A DNA stretch of 8,148 nt from Victivallales bacterium (GCA_019038735.1 JAHOYW010000331.1:1-8148); one strand, 5' to 3'; shown: positions 1 through 7,169, counted from the first letter of the stretch. The notes: generated by a model from the sequence alone, not told the origin. Numbers and translations are program-made.

Positions 1-204
1 TTTTTTTAAATTGAGGCGGGATTTAGTGCGAACTATTCCTGATTCTTCGGAGCTGCTAAAGCTTAGTTTAGAAGTATTATTTTTGCATATTGCTGCTATA
101 TACGCATGTAAGTCGGGTTGTAATTTTTCCGGAATTGTTACGGCATCATTGCAATTTATGTGAAATACTATATGTACATATAATTGTGATAATGATTGTG
201 ACAT
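1..204 (-). CDS. IS200/IS605-like (Y1) transposase, N-terminal part, runs off left edge
   Basis: An open frame of 68 codons runs from an ATG at 204 to the window edge without a stop. Its first 14 residues (MSQSLSQLYVHIVF) and residues 32-41 (LHAYIAAICK) match my recollection of the conserved start of IS200-type tyrosine transposases, which cut and rejoin single-stranded DNA with an HUH motif and one tyrosine. In that family the HUH motif (often GGxxDHVHxL) falls near residues 52-62. Here residues 43-68 read as a Ser/Lys-rich stretch with no His-x-His, so the protein is either a diverged, inactive or repurposed copy, or degraded. No reading frame of the same strand restores the motif. No clear Shine-Dalgarno sequence precedes the ATG. 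It lies 54 bases downstream of the WaaP-like gene on the same strand. Family membership is fairly sure; activity and the C-terminal part cannot be judged. Confidence 0.65.
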   Translation of the reverse strand, partial: MSQSLSQLYVHIVFHINCNDAVTIPEKLQPDLHAYIAAICKNNTSKLSFSSSEESGIVRTKSRLNLKK

Positions 205-214
205 TTTTATTACA

Positions 215-225
215 GGCTTACAGCC
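215..225. repeat. small palindrome upstream of the transposase start
   Basis: GGCT-TAC-AGCC forms a 4-bp GC stem with a 3-base loop, 11 bases upstream of the transposase ATG. On the plus strand it is followed by CGTTTTT, so it looks weakly like a terminator in that direction, yet no plus-strand gene leads into it. IS200/IS605 elements carry small subterminal hairpins instead of terminal inverted repeats, so this could be part of an element end. It is short enough to be chance. Confidence 0.2.
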
Positions 226-258
226 CGTTTTTATTTATTAAATTTTGTTCGCATATAT

Positions 259-1104
259 TCATTTTTTTCTGACTCTTGTGCTTAGATATTCGGTTCTTTG
301 TGTCAGGCGGTCGCCGCGTAGATCTATTCCGCTTATGTCGCAATATTTGCCTGCGAAACACTCACTTAAATCATTCAGATTTTTTGTTTCCAATGATCTG
401 CTTTTGCAGGTCAGGAAGTATGATGAGATTAATCTGGATAAATCCCTTGAACGTCGTTTCTCGGCTAGAGCTTCCGGGTAACATCGGCTGCTGTCAAGGT
501 CGAGTAAGCCTATATTATAAGAATCGTTATTATCCGGATTGATTATAATATTAGATATTTTAACATCACCGTGTATTATTCCGCTATCGTGTATTTTTAC
601 TAATACCTGACATGTTTTATCCGCGAATATTTCAAGATTTTTCTCCCCGCTTAAACTTTCAAATACTTGACCGGCAGTTTTTATGGAATCAAGAAAATTG
701 CTTAAGAGATATGATGATTCGAGGAGTAAGCCGCGACGATAATTTAAGGCGGCATATACTTCAGGGGTGAAAACCCCGAGAGCATTTAATACTTGTGAAG
801 TTTTTAAAACTTTGAAAGGACGGGTTTGACGAACAGAATTTTTTAGTTTTCTTTTAAAATCTTTGTTATTATAGCGTTTTAGGAAATATTTATTGCCGTC
901 AAGCTCGATCATTCCGGCAGTGGTACTGCGGGAGTTTTTTTCAAGTTCAGCTTCTTGCAAGAGCAAATCGAGCCCCTGCAAGCTTTCAATCGCTTTCGCG
1001 GAAAGCTTGGGGGAAACAAGCCCCTGCAGGGACGAGTTTTTAAAAAAGCGAAAATCACTACTGTTGTTTGATGAGTGATTTTCCTTATTTGATTTTTCAA
1101 TCAT
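259..1104 (-). CDS. Kdo/WaaP-family lipopolysaccharide kinase-like protein
   Basis: A 281-residue protein with a small kinase fold of the Kdo/WaaP type, a family that phosphorylates sugars of the LPS inner core at the cytoplasmic face of the inner membrane. Visible landmarks are an ATP-anchoring Lys76 in YFLKRY, the catalytic loop HGDVKISN (His178, Asp180, Asn185) and a metal-binding acidic motif LLDLD (Asp202 or Asp204). The KRRSRDLSRL segment (216-225) resembles the part after the metal motif in these enzymes. There is no signal peptide or membrane helix. The first 60 residues precede the kinase core and hold a duplicated SLQGL motif (25-29 and 41-45) encoded by a GC-rich repeat. ATG at 1104 has AGAGAG 9 bases upstream, which touches the stop of the dehydrogenase gene, so the two are probably co-transcribed. 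The family is fairly clear; the true substrate, sugar or protein, is not known. Confidence 0.75.
   Translation of the reverse strand: MIEKSNKENHSSNNSSDFRFFKNSSLQGLVSPKLSAKAIESLQGLDLLLQEAELEKNSRSTTAGMIELDGNKYFLKRYNNKDFKRKLKNSVRQTRPFKVLKTSQVLNALGVFTPEVYAALNYRRGLLLESSYLLSNFLDSIKTAGQVFESLSGEKNLEIFADKTCQVLVKIHDSGIIHGDVKISNIIINPDNNDSYNIGLLDLDSSRCYPEALAEKRRSRDLSRLISSYFLTCKSRSLETKNLNDLSECFAGKYCDISGIDLRGDRLTQRTEYLSTRVRKK
971..1031. repeat. GC-rich direct and inverted repeat inside the WaaP-like gene
   Basis: AGCCCCTGCA occurs at 971-980 and again at 1019-1028, 48 bases (16 codons) apart, giving the in-frame protein repeat SLQGL. Between them CAAGCTTTC (979-987) and GAAAGCTTG (1001-1009) form a perfect 9-bp inverted repeat with a 13-base loop, extendable by a CCCC/GGGG pairing across a 2-base bulge. 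The second copy also forms the palindrome CCCTGCAGGG (1022-1031). The block is clearly richer in GC than the surrounding gene. Confidence 0.6.
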
Positions 1105-1113
1105 TTACAGAAA

Positions 1114-1119
1114 CTCTCT
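1114..1119 (-). promoter_or_regulatory. ribosome binding site of the WaaP-like gene
   Basis: Reads AGAGAG on the minus strand, 9 bases before the ATG at 1104 and directly after the upstream TAA. It supports this start and tight coupling to the dehydrogenase gene. Confidence 0.5.
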
Positions 1120-2229
1120 TTAGAGATTTTCAACTATCAAATCGCCAACTTCACTGCTTGAATAGCCCATTCTGCCAGCGGCCATAGATTCAAGTTTTTG
1201 ACTTGTAACAAAGGCAATACTTTTTTCGATAGCTTTGGTTGCTTCACTTTCTCCGAGGAAGTCTAACATCATAGCGGCAGCACCAACTGCGGCTAATGGA
1301 TTGATTACGCCCATTCCAGTATATTTAGGAGCTGATCCGCCGATAGGTTCAAACATGCTGACGCCTTTAGGGTTAATGTTTCCGCCGGCAGCGATACCCA
1401 TTCCGCCTTGAGTCATTGCGCCAAGGTCGGTGATGATGTCACCAAAGATATTACAAGTAACGATGACGTCGAACCATTCAGGGTTTTTAACCATCCACAT
1501 GCAAGTCGCGTCAACGTGGCAGTAATCAGTTTTGATTTGCGGGAAATCTTCAGCAACTTCGTAAAAAACTCGTTCCCAAAGACTGAATACGAAAGTCAGA
1601 ACATTAGTTTTTCCGCAAAGAGTAAGCTGACCGATTTTTCCATCCGCGATATCCTGTTCGTTAAGCCCGCGCCATGGATTTTCTTTAGAATTACGTTTTA
1701 CAGCTTGCTCGAAAGCGAAACGAATACAGCGTTCAACCTGCATGTGATTGTAAACCATGCTTTGAACAGCTACTTCATTTTCAGTACCTTCCATCGTTTT
1801 GCCGCCGACGCCGGTATAAATGCCACCAGTGTTTTCACGAACAACAACATAATCAATATCTTCAGGAGTTTTTCCGGCAAGTGGAGTTTCAACGCCGGGA
1901 TAAAGCTTTACCGGACGCAGATTGATGTACTGATCGAGCTCGAAACGAAGCTTTAAAAGAATACCTTTTTCAAGGATACCTGGTTTTACATCAGGATGAC
2001 CAATAGCACCGAGGAATACAGAATCAAATTGCTTTAAAGTTTCACCAGCGTCATCCGGTAGAACATTTCCAGTTTCCAGATAGCGGTCGCCGCCCCAGTC
2101 AAAACTTGTTCTTTCAGTAGCAAAACCAAATTTTTTAGCTGCCGCGTCGAGTACTTTCAATCCCTCTACTACTACTTCCGGTCCAGTCCCATCACCAGGC
2201 AAAACCGCGATCTTATATGTCTTAGGCAT
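1120..2229 (-). CDS. leuB: 3-isopropylmalate dehydrogenase-type enzyme (beta-decarboxylating dehydrogenase family)
   Basis: A 369-residue cytoplasmic enzyme of the family that oxidises and decarboxylates 3-isopropylmalate (leucine synthesis), isocitrate or tartrate. Substrate-binding arginines are Arg95, Arg105 (NLRP) and Arg131 ([10 protein letters not shown]). Catalytic Tyr138 and Lys207 (CGKTN) and metal ligands Asp240, Asp264 and Asp268 ([11 protein letters not shown]) are all present. The stretch [10 protein letters not shown] keeps the leucines that contact the isopropyl group in known LeuB proteins, which favours isopropylmalate. Against this, REN replaces the usual REL of LeuB. The coenzyme loop reads GGSAPKYTG (298-305) instead of HGSAPDIAG, placing Lys302-Tyr303 where NAD enzymes have Asp-Ile. 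Length is normal. ATG at 2229 has AAGGA 9 bases upstream. No leuA, leuC or leuD is in the window; the partner gene downstream is the WaaP-like kinase. Family sure, exact substrate and coenzyme less so. Confidence 0.8.
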   Translation of the reverse strand: MPKTYKIAVLPGDGTGPEVVVEGLKVLDAAAKKFGFATERTSFDWGGDRYLETGNVLPDDAGETLKQFDSVFLGAIGHPDVKPGILEKGILLKLRFELDQYINLRPVKLYPGVETPLAGKTPEDIDYVVVRENTGGIYTGVGGKTMEGTENEVAVQSMVYNHMQVERCIRFAFEQAVKRNSKENPWRGLNEQDIADGKIGQLTLCGKTNVLTFVFSLWERVFYEVAEDFPQIKTDYCHVDATCMWMVKNPEWFDVIVTCNIFGDIITDLGAMTQGGMGIAAGGNINPKGVSMFEPIGGSAPKYTGMGVINPLAAVGAAAMMLDFLGESEATKAIEKSIAFVTSQKLESMAAGRMGYSSSEVGDLIVENL

Positions 2230-2361
2230 CTTACATTTCCTTTTTTGTTTGTGTATATTATAATTAAATTAAAATCAAAAGCTGAACCTAAAAACTAGCA
2301 CAAAAAGCATATTTTTCAAGAAATTTTCATCAGAAAATCAGCAATAAACAACTTGTAAAGC
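2230..2361. other. intergenic gap between the kinase gene and leuB
   Basis: AT-rich. It contains the TATAAT box above and a weak AT-only hairpin (ATTTTC/GAAAAT, 2323-2338) that could slow transcription leaving the kinase gene but lacks a GC stem and a clean T-run. I see no small gene in it. Confidence 0.5.
2257..2262 (-). promoter_or_regulatory. possible -10 element for the leuB-type gene
   Basis: A perfect TATAAT on the minus strand, 27 bases before the start codon at 2229. The best upstream match at suitable spacing is TTCAGC (2281-2286, 18-base spacer), only 3 of 6 to consensus. A separate promoter here is sensible, because the 132-base gap is the longest on this strand between tig and the window edge. 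Confidence 0.4.
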
Positions 2362-3615
2362 TCAAGTATTTATTGTGATGAAGTTATTTTTATATGCGAA
2401 AAACAATATTGCTATCAAAATCAGCAAGGCTAAGATTGTAGCTCCAAACAATACCGGGAGCCAGTTACGGTTGACGAATAAATATGTTTTCTTTATTGTG
2501 CTGGCATTTTCAGCTTTAGTGGCATAACCGCCCATATATGAAAAAATATCAGTCCGCAGTTCCGAAACACTCTGATAGCGGGCATCGGGGAGGATGTCCA
2601 TTGCTTTTAAGCAAATTCTTTCCAGTCGCGGTGGTATTGAACGCTGTGGATTTTTTAATTGACTTGGACTTTCGATATTTCCCATGACCGTGTCGTGAAG
2701 CATTTTTTCTATATTTTTACGGTTAGCTAAAGGATTTTCAAAAGTTAAAATAGCATAGAGGATACAGCCTAAAGCGTAAATATCGGTACGCTCATCTTTT
2801 TCTTTATTTTTCCCAGCTGCCTGTTCAGGAGCCATATAGCCGGGAGTTCCTTTGGCAACGCCGTCAAGCGTCATAAGCGGCTTGGCTTCCTGTGCGATTT
2901 TTTTAAACTTATCTGGAGTATTCGAAACTTCCTCAAAATCGTCATCCTTGCCGATAAATTTTGCCAGTCCCCAGTCCAAAACCAACACCTCGCCAAATTC
3001 GCCAAGATGAATATTTTCCGGTTTTAAGTCAAGATGAATGATTTGTTTTGAATGCGCGAAAGCTATCGCGTTGGCGACTTTTACGAACGTCCGCAAAAGG
3101 CGCGGCAAAGTTTGTTGTGCCAGGATTTTAGCATCACCGCTGTTTAATTTTTTCAAAGTTTCAGCCATTGAATGACCACGCAGATATTTCATTGTGAAAT
3201 ATGGCGAGCCGTTGTTATCAGTACCTATGTCATGAATAGGTACAATATTCGGATGTTCAAGTCGGGCAGTGATTCTGGCTTCGCGAATAAAACGGTTGAT
3301 ATCTGCGTGCGGACGATCATCAAAATCTGGAATTATTGCCATCGCAACCTTACGGGTCGTATCTTTATCGCCAACCTGCAAAACCGCTTTCATGCCGCCA
3401 AAACCGATACTGCGGATAAATTTATATTTACCATCTGGTTTTTTGGTCAGATTTTCAATCTGCGCATCAAGTTCACTTTCAATAGTCTTGTCGTTGACAT
3501 CTATTATTCTAGTGGCTATGCTGTCTTCGTCGCTGTCGTTTTGAAGATCACTGACTGTTTCAAGAGCTTCTTCGTCAAGCGAATCTTCCTCAAATTTTTC
3601 TATTTCTTTCTTCAT
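2362..3615 (-). CDS. membrane-anchored Ser/Thr protein kinase with WNK-like lysine placement
   Basis: A 417-residue Hanks-type kinase, counted from ATG 3615. An acidic N-terminal tail (1-55) leads into the kinase domain (about 64-360). The glycine loop is IGFGGMKAV (70-78). The beta-3 VAIK lysine is absent: the site reads VAMA (90-93). Glu112 of helix C, catalytic loop HLDLKPEN (194-201, Leu in place of the HRD arginine), DWG (214-216), GTPGYMAPE (256-264), Asp278 and Arg346 are present. The DWG-to-APE segment is about 48 residues, so it carries an insertion rich in Lys, Asp and Glu. One membrane helix (about 385-408) ends the protein with only some 9 residues beyond, so there is no external sensor domain. 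I chose ATG 3615, preceded by AGAGAA; an in-frame ATG at 3648 lies in the loop of the upstream hairpin. The gene follows clpX on the same strand. Kinase fold certain; catalytic competence probable. Confidence 0.9.
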   Translation of the reverse strand: MKKEIEKFEEDSLDEEALETVSDLQNDSDEDSIATRIIDVNDKTIESELDAQIENLTKKPDGKYKFIRSIGFGGMKAVLQVGDKDTTRKVAMAIIPDFDDRPHADINRFIREARITARLEHPNIVPIHDIGTDNNGSPYFTMKYLRGHSMAETLKKLNSGDAKILAQQTLPRLLRTFVKVANAIAFAHSKQIIHLDLKPENIHLGEFGEVLVLDWGLAKFIGKDDDFEEVSNTPDKFKKIAQEAKPLMTLDGVAKGTPGYMAPEQAAGKNKEKDERTDIYALGCILYAILTFENPLANRKNIEKMLHDTVMGNIESPSQLKNPQRSIPPRLERICLKAMDILPDARYQSVSELRTDIFSYMGGYATKAENASTIKKTYLFVNRNWLPVLFGATILALLILIAILFFAYKNNFITINT

Positions 3616-3621
3616 AATAGT

Positions 3622-3627
3622 TTTCTC
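3622..3627 (-). promoter_or_regulatory. ribosome binding site that decides the kinase start
   Basis: AGAGAA on the minus strand, 6 to 7 bases before the ATG at 3615. The alternative in-frame ATG at 3648 has no purine-rich site and sits inside a hairpin loop, so 3615 is preferred. Confidence 0.45.
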
Positions 3628-3633
3628 TAAAAT

Positions 3634-3674
3634 AAAAATGACCGTCATTTCATTTTGAAACGCCGGTCATTTTT
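3634..3674 (-). terminator. composite hairpin ending the tig-clpP-clpX operon and forming the kinase leader
   Basis: An 11-bp perfect stem (AAAAATGACCG at 3634-3644 with CGGTCATTTTT at 3664-3674) encloses a 3x3 internal loop and a second 5-bp stem TTTCA/TGAAA (3648-3652, 3656-3660) with a TTT loop. On the minus strand it starts 18 bases after the clpX stop and ends in CATTTTTATTTT, as intrinsic terminators do. The sequence could work in both directions. Only 18 bases separate it from the kinase start codon, so the kinase must rely on read-through or on a promoter overlapping the hairpin; a TATAAA at 3673-3678 has no convincing -35. Confidence 0.65.
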
Positions 3675-3692
3675 TATATTTAATTGAATAAG

Positions 3693-5048
3693 TTATTTTT
3701 TCTTATTCTGGCGTTTTATTTGTTTTATTTTTTTTTGCAATGTCGGCTCTGCCTCGCCACGAACGACTTTCGCGGTAATTGTACACTTATCCACATTTTT
3801 CACCGATGGAACATTATACATGATTTCCAGCATTATTTCTTCCAGCAATGAGCGCAAACCGCGAGCTCCAGTGCCTTTAGCCACTGCTTCGTGAGCAAGA
3901 GCTTTTAGCGAATCATTAGTAAAGCATAATTCAACGCCCTCCATCGCCATCAATTTCTGATACTGCTTGATTAGTGCGTTTTTAGGTTCAGATAATATTC
4001 TAACCAGATCACTTTCTTTTAGTGGGTAAAGATGAGACAGCACTGGTAAGCGTCCGGCAAATTCAGGGATTAAACCGAATTTAATAAGATCTTCAGGTTC
4101 ATATTCGACCATTTTTACAGCTCTATCAAGTTCAGTTTTAGTTTGTCTTGGAGTTCTTTTCTTTTTTTCGGTATTATTGGAAAAACCAAGAACCTGTTTC
4201 CCGACCCGGCGCTTGACGACATTGTCAAGTCCAATGAAAGCTCCGGCACAAATAAATAAAATATTACTAGTATCTACCTTTAAATATTCTTGTTGCGGAT
4301 GTTTACGTCCACCCTTTGGCGGAATATTTGCGCTTGTACCTTCAAGTATTTTTAACAAAGCCTGCTGTACGCCTTCGCCGGAAACATCGCGGGTAATTGA
4401 TACGTTTTCGGTTCTGCGGGCAACTTTGTCGATCTCATCAATATAAATGATACCGATTTGAGCTTTTTCAATATTATAATCGGCAGCTTGAACCAGGCGC
4501 AGAATGATGTTTTCAACATCTTCACCAACATAACCTGCTTCAGTAATAGTCGTTGCGTCACAGATGCAGAAAGGTACATGGAGCAAGCGAGCTAATGTTT
4601 GAGCGAGTAATGTTTTACCTGTTCCAGTCGGACCAATCATCAAGACATTGCTTTTTTCTATTTCAACATCGTCAAAATCTTCATGCAATCCATGTTCAGC
4701 AGCTTTTTTAAACTGTGTCTGCAGACGCTTATAATGATTATGGACAGCGACGGAGAGTACTCTTTTAGCGCGTTCCTGACCAATAACATATTTATCCAGA
4801 TCAGTTTTTATCTGTTTAGGTTTCGGCACAATCAAAGAGTCTACAGTTGTTTTGAGGTCTGTAGTTTTTGGTTTGGCTTTGGCTTTGCCCTTGCTTTCTT
4901 TTTGGTATAAATCTGCACAAAGCTTGACACAGCCTTGACAAATAGCCGTTCCTTTCGGACTGCTGATTAATTGTCCAACTGCTGGGTCGCCGGCTTTGCG
5001 TCCGCAAAACGAACATACAGGCTCTACAGGATCATGTCCTTTTGTCAT
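3693..5048 (-). CDS. clpX: ATP-dependent Clp protease ATP-binding subunit ClpX
   Basis: The 451-residue AAA+ unfoldase that recognises substrates and threads them into ClpP. An N-terminal zinc-binding domain has Cys12, Cys15, Cys37 and Cys40. Walker A is GPTGTGKT (139-146), Walker B IIYIDEID (200-207), pore loop 1 GYVGEDVEN (172-180) and the RKH pore loop Arg248-Lys249-His250. The ClpP-docking loop reads LGF (287-289), the counterpart of IGF in E. coli. [12 protein letters not shown] (325-336) holds the arginine finger, and GARGLRS (394-400) the sensor-2 arginine (Arg396). The length is slightly above the usual 420-430 because of a basic C-terminal tail (about 431-451). ATG at 5048 has AGGA 10 bases upstream. 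It follows clpP by 16 bases, the usual order, and ends just before a strong hairpin. Confidence 0.98.
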   Translation of the reverse strand: MTKGHDPVEPVCSFCGRKAGDPAVGQLISSPKGTAICQGCVKLCADLYQKESKGKAKAKPKTTDLKTTVDSLIVPKPKQIKTDLDKYVIGQERAKRVLSVAVHNHYKRLQTQFKKAAEHGLHEDFDDVEIEKSNVLMIGPTGTGKTLLAQTLARLLHVPFCICDATTITEAGYVGEDVENIILRLVQAADYNIEKAQIGIIYIDEIDKVARRTENVSITRDVSGEGVQQALLKILEGTSANIPPKGGRKHPQQEYLKVDTSNILFICAGAFIGLDNVVKRRVGKQVLGFSNNTEKKKRTPRQTKTELDRAVKMVEYEPEDLIKFGLIPEFAGRLPVLSHLYPLKESDLVRILSEPKNALIKQYQKLMAMEGVELCFTNDSLKALAHEAVAKGTGARGLRSLLEEIMLEIMYNVPSVKNVDKCTITAKVVRGEAEPTLQKKIKQIKRQNKKK

Positions 5049-5064
5049 ATCTTAAAATTCCTGA

Positions 5065-5670
5065 TTACTTTTTACCGAGCGAGCTGCTTTTTACAACACC
5101 GTCCACCAAGCCGTATTTCTGAGCTTCAGCAGCGGACATGAAAAAGTCCCGTTCAGTATCTTCGCTAATTTTCTTAATAGTTTGTCCGGTATGACTGGCT
5201 ATTATCTTATTCAAGTTTGTCCTGAGACGCAGGATTTCCTGAGCTTGAATATTAATATCCGCTGCCGTTCCCTGAGTTCCTCCCCAAGGCTGATGTATCA
5301 TAATGCGGGCGTTCGGCAAGGCAAAACGTTTTTTCGGCGCGCCTGCCGCGAGGAGAACTGCTCCCATGCTGGCAGCTTGACCGATACAATATGTTTTGAC
5401 ATCACAGGAAAGCACCTGCATTGTATCATAAATAGCCAATCCGGCAGTGATTGAACCGCCGGGGCTGTTTATATACAAATCAATATCTTTTTTTGGGTCA
5501 TCGGACTGTAAAAACAATAACTGCGCGATTATTAAATTGGCAACGTTATCATCAACAGGAGTTCCGAGTAATATAATCCGGTCTTTTAACAAACGTGAGT
5601 AAATATCATAACCACGTTCCCCGTGACCTGTCTGTTCAACAACCATAGGTACTAATACTGAATTGTTCAT
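5065..5670 (-). CDS. clpP: ATP-dependent Clp protease proteolytic subunit ClpP
   Basis: The 201-residue serine peptidase that forms the double-ring degradation chamber used with ClpX. The catalytic triad is Ser101 (GQAASMG), His126 (MIHQPWGG) and Asp175 (DTERDFF); the spacings of 25 and 49 residues equal those of E. coli ClpP. The oligomer-forming N-terminus (LVPMVVEQT) is only 5 residues from the start, so any propeptide is short. ATG at 5670 has a strong AGAGGG 8 bases upstream. It lies 28 bases after tig and 16 before clpX, so the three genes form one operon. Nothing in it looks unusual. Confidence 0.98.
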   Translation of the reverse strand: MNNSVLVPMVVEQTGHGERGYDIYSRLLKDRIILLGTPVDDNVANLIIAQLLFLQSDDPKKDIDLYINSPGGSITAGLAIYDTMQVLSCDVKTYCIGQAASMGAVLLAAGAPKKRFALPNARIMIHQPWGGTQGTAADINIQAQEILRLRTNLNKIIASHTGQTIKKISEDTERDFFMSAAEAQKYGLVDGVVKSSSLGKK

Positions 5671-5698
5671 AATCTTTTCCCTCTAATTTATATAGAGA

Positions 5699-7051
5699 TT
5701 ATTTTGCTTTTGGAGCAGCTTTTTTCTTAGCGGCTTTTTCTTTGATTTTTGCTTCTTTACCTAAAAAGTTAGCAACTTTTACAGAAAGCATATCCATGTG
5801 CATTTCTTCCATACCGCCGGCTTTTTCGAGCATTGAGCGGAATTCTTTTTCCTGATATCCGTAATGTGCGCTCATGCCTTTAATCTGACCGTCAATTTCG
5901 TGTTGTTCAACAGAAATTTTTTCCAATTCAGCGATTTTACGCATGATGAAAGTTTTACGAGATTTAGCTTCAGCGGCTTTTTCAGCGGCTTTTTTATGAG
6001 CGTCCATATCTTTTTTGAATACTTCGGCTTCTTCTTCGCTTTTCACGCCTTGAGCCATGCGATGCAATTCGTTCTGGATTTCACCATTCAAAACGTTTGG
6101 CGGTAAATCAAATTTCTTGATTTTTTTGTCCAGAAGAGTATATACTTTCTCACTGATCTCAGCTTCGCGAGCTTTTTCAGCTTCATTTTTTGCGACAGTC
6201 TCGAACATCTCACGCATTTTTTCAACAGACTCAAATTTCATTTTTTCAACGACTTCTTCATCATTCAAAGATTTGCGGCGTTGAACACCAAGCACTTTAA
6301 TGTCGTATTTAACTTTCTTGCCGGCAAGTTCCGCGTCACGCCAATCTGCCGGGTATGTTGCTTCAAGTTTGTATTCTTTATCTTTTTCAGCACCAGTCAG
6401 AGCTTTTACCGCTCCGGGGATCAACTCCGGTTCGTTGAGCCATAACCAGTTGCTTTCTGCTGAAACCTGACGTTTCAGAGATGCTGACGCGTCTTCCGCT
6501 AATTCAAAATCAGATGTGTAAGAGACTTTGAGCATATCCTCGGCTTTAGCAGGAGTTTCAATGTCTTCGTAAGTCGCGTACATATTGCGATAATGATCAA
6601 TTTGTTTATCAATATCTTTTTTAGCAACTTTGATAGGAGCAGCTTCAACTTCGATACCTTTGTATTCCGGTAATTCTATTTCCGGAGCAAGATCAAAAGC
6701 AATGGAGAAGCTGTACTTATCGTCAAGTTTCAGAGGAGCGACATCCTGAGGATTACCGTAAGAAACAATATCCAAAGATTTGTCAGCAGTAACTTTTTCA
6801 AAAGCCGCGCCGTATATTTTGCGTTGCAATTCTCCGACAATGTCTTTTTCGTAACGCTTGATAAGCATTTTTGCCGGAGCTTTTCCTTTACGGAATCCCG
6901 GAATGACAACCATGTTGGAAAATTCTTTAATTATATTTTTAAGCTCGTTTTCTACAGTTTTTTTGTCCGCGACAAAAAGAAAATCTTTTACACAGGCTTT
7001 TCCTTCCTTGCAAGTCATTATGAGATTGTCGCTGAGTTTATTCTTACTCAT
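5699..7051 (-). CDS. tig: trigger factor, ribosome-associated chaperone
   Basis: A 450-residue trigger factor, the chaperone that binds ribosomal protein L23 at the exit tunnel and shields nascent chains. The ribosome-docking signature GFRKGKAP is at 52-59 in the N-terminal domain. A FKBP-type prolyl-isomerase domain spans about 164-257, and the helical chaperone arms about 258-432. A Lys/Ala-rich tail (433-450) makes it a little longer than the 432 residues of the E. coli protein. The isomerase domain is degenerate: the usual PGF is PGA (Ala214), Tyr249 sits where E. coli has Phe233, and the double glycine of the FKBP core is missing. ATG at 7051 has AAGGA 9 bases upstream. First gene of the tig-clpP-clpX operon. 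Identity is secure; loss of isomerase activity is inferred. Confidence 0.95.
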   Translation of the reverse strand: MSKNKLSDNLIMTCKEGKACVKDFLFVADKKTVENELKNIIKEFSNMVVIPGFRKGKAPAKMLIKRYEKDIVGELQRKIYGAAFEKVTADKSLDIVSYGNPQDVAPLKLDDKYSFSIAFDLAPEIELPEYKGIEVEAAPIKVAKKDIDKQIDHYRNMYATYEDIETPAKAEDMLKVSYTSDFELAEDASASLKRQVSAESNWLWLNEPELIPGAVKALTGAEKDKEYKLEATYPADWRDAELAGKKVKYDIKVLGVQRRKSLNDEEVVEKMKFESVEKMREMFETVAKNEAEKAREAEISEKVYTLLDKKIKKFDLPPNVLNGEIQNELHRMAQGVKSEEEAEVFKKDMDAHKKAAEKAAEAKSRKTFIMRKIAELEKISVEQHEIDGQIKGMSAHYGYQEKEFRSMLEKAGGMEEMHMDMLSVKVANFLGKEAKIKEKAAKKKAAPKAK

Positions 7052-7169
7052 GATTAAAAATCCTTAATTTTGTTATTTTCATTTAACTGCACACCTTAAG
7101 CTGTTTTTGTTCATAAAAAGAATGCGCAATTCGTTTCGTTTTTTCAGTTTTTTGATGCTGAAAACGTTT

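Noticed and set aside
2..163. Plus-strand open frame entering from the left edge
   Set aside because: No recognisable protein; it is the complement of the transposase-like frame, whose minus-strand residues match a known family.
1408..1956. 182-codon open frame on the plus strand inside the leuB-type gene
   Set aside because: It is antisense to a well-conserved enzyme, shows no recognisable domain and has no ribosome binding site of note; it is a shadow of codon use.
2323..2338. ATTTTC/GAAAAT hairpin after the kinase gene as a terminator
   Set aside because: Six AT-rich pairs with only one GC pair and no uninterrupted T-run; expected by chance in such AT-rich DNA.
3172..3630. 152-codon open frame on the plus strand across the kinase gene
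   Set aside because: Antisense to the kinase motifs, with a composition typical of a reversed coding strand and no recognisable family.
3616..3648. Longer kinase starting at the in-frame ATG at 3648
   Set aside because: The extra 11 residues would be encoded by the hairpin and terminator tail and have no ribosome binding site; ATG 3615 has AGAGAA at a good distance.
5182..5454. Plus-strand open frame inside clpP
   Set aside because: Fully antisense to the catalytic core of clpP; no independent support.
7121..7131. AATGCGCAATT near-palindrome in the tig leader as an operator
   Set aside because: Too short, imperfect and single-copy; no known regulator site matches it.
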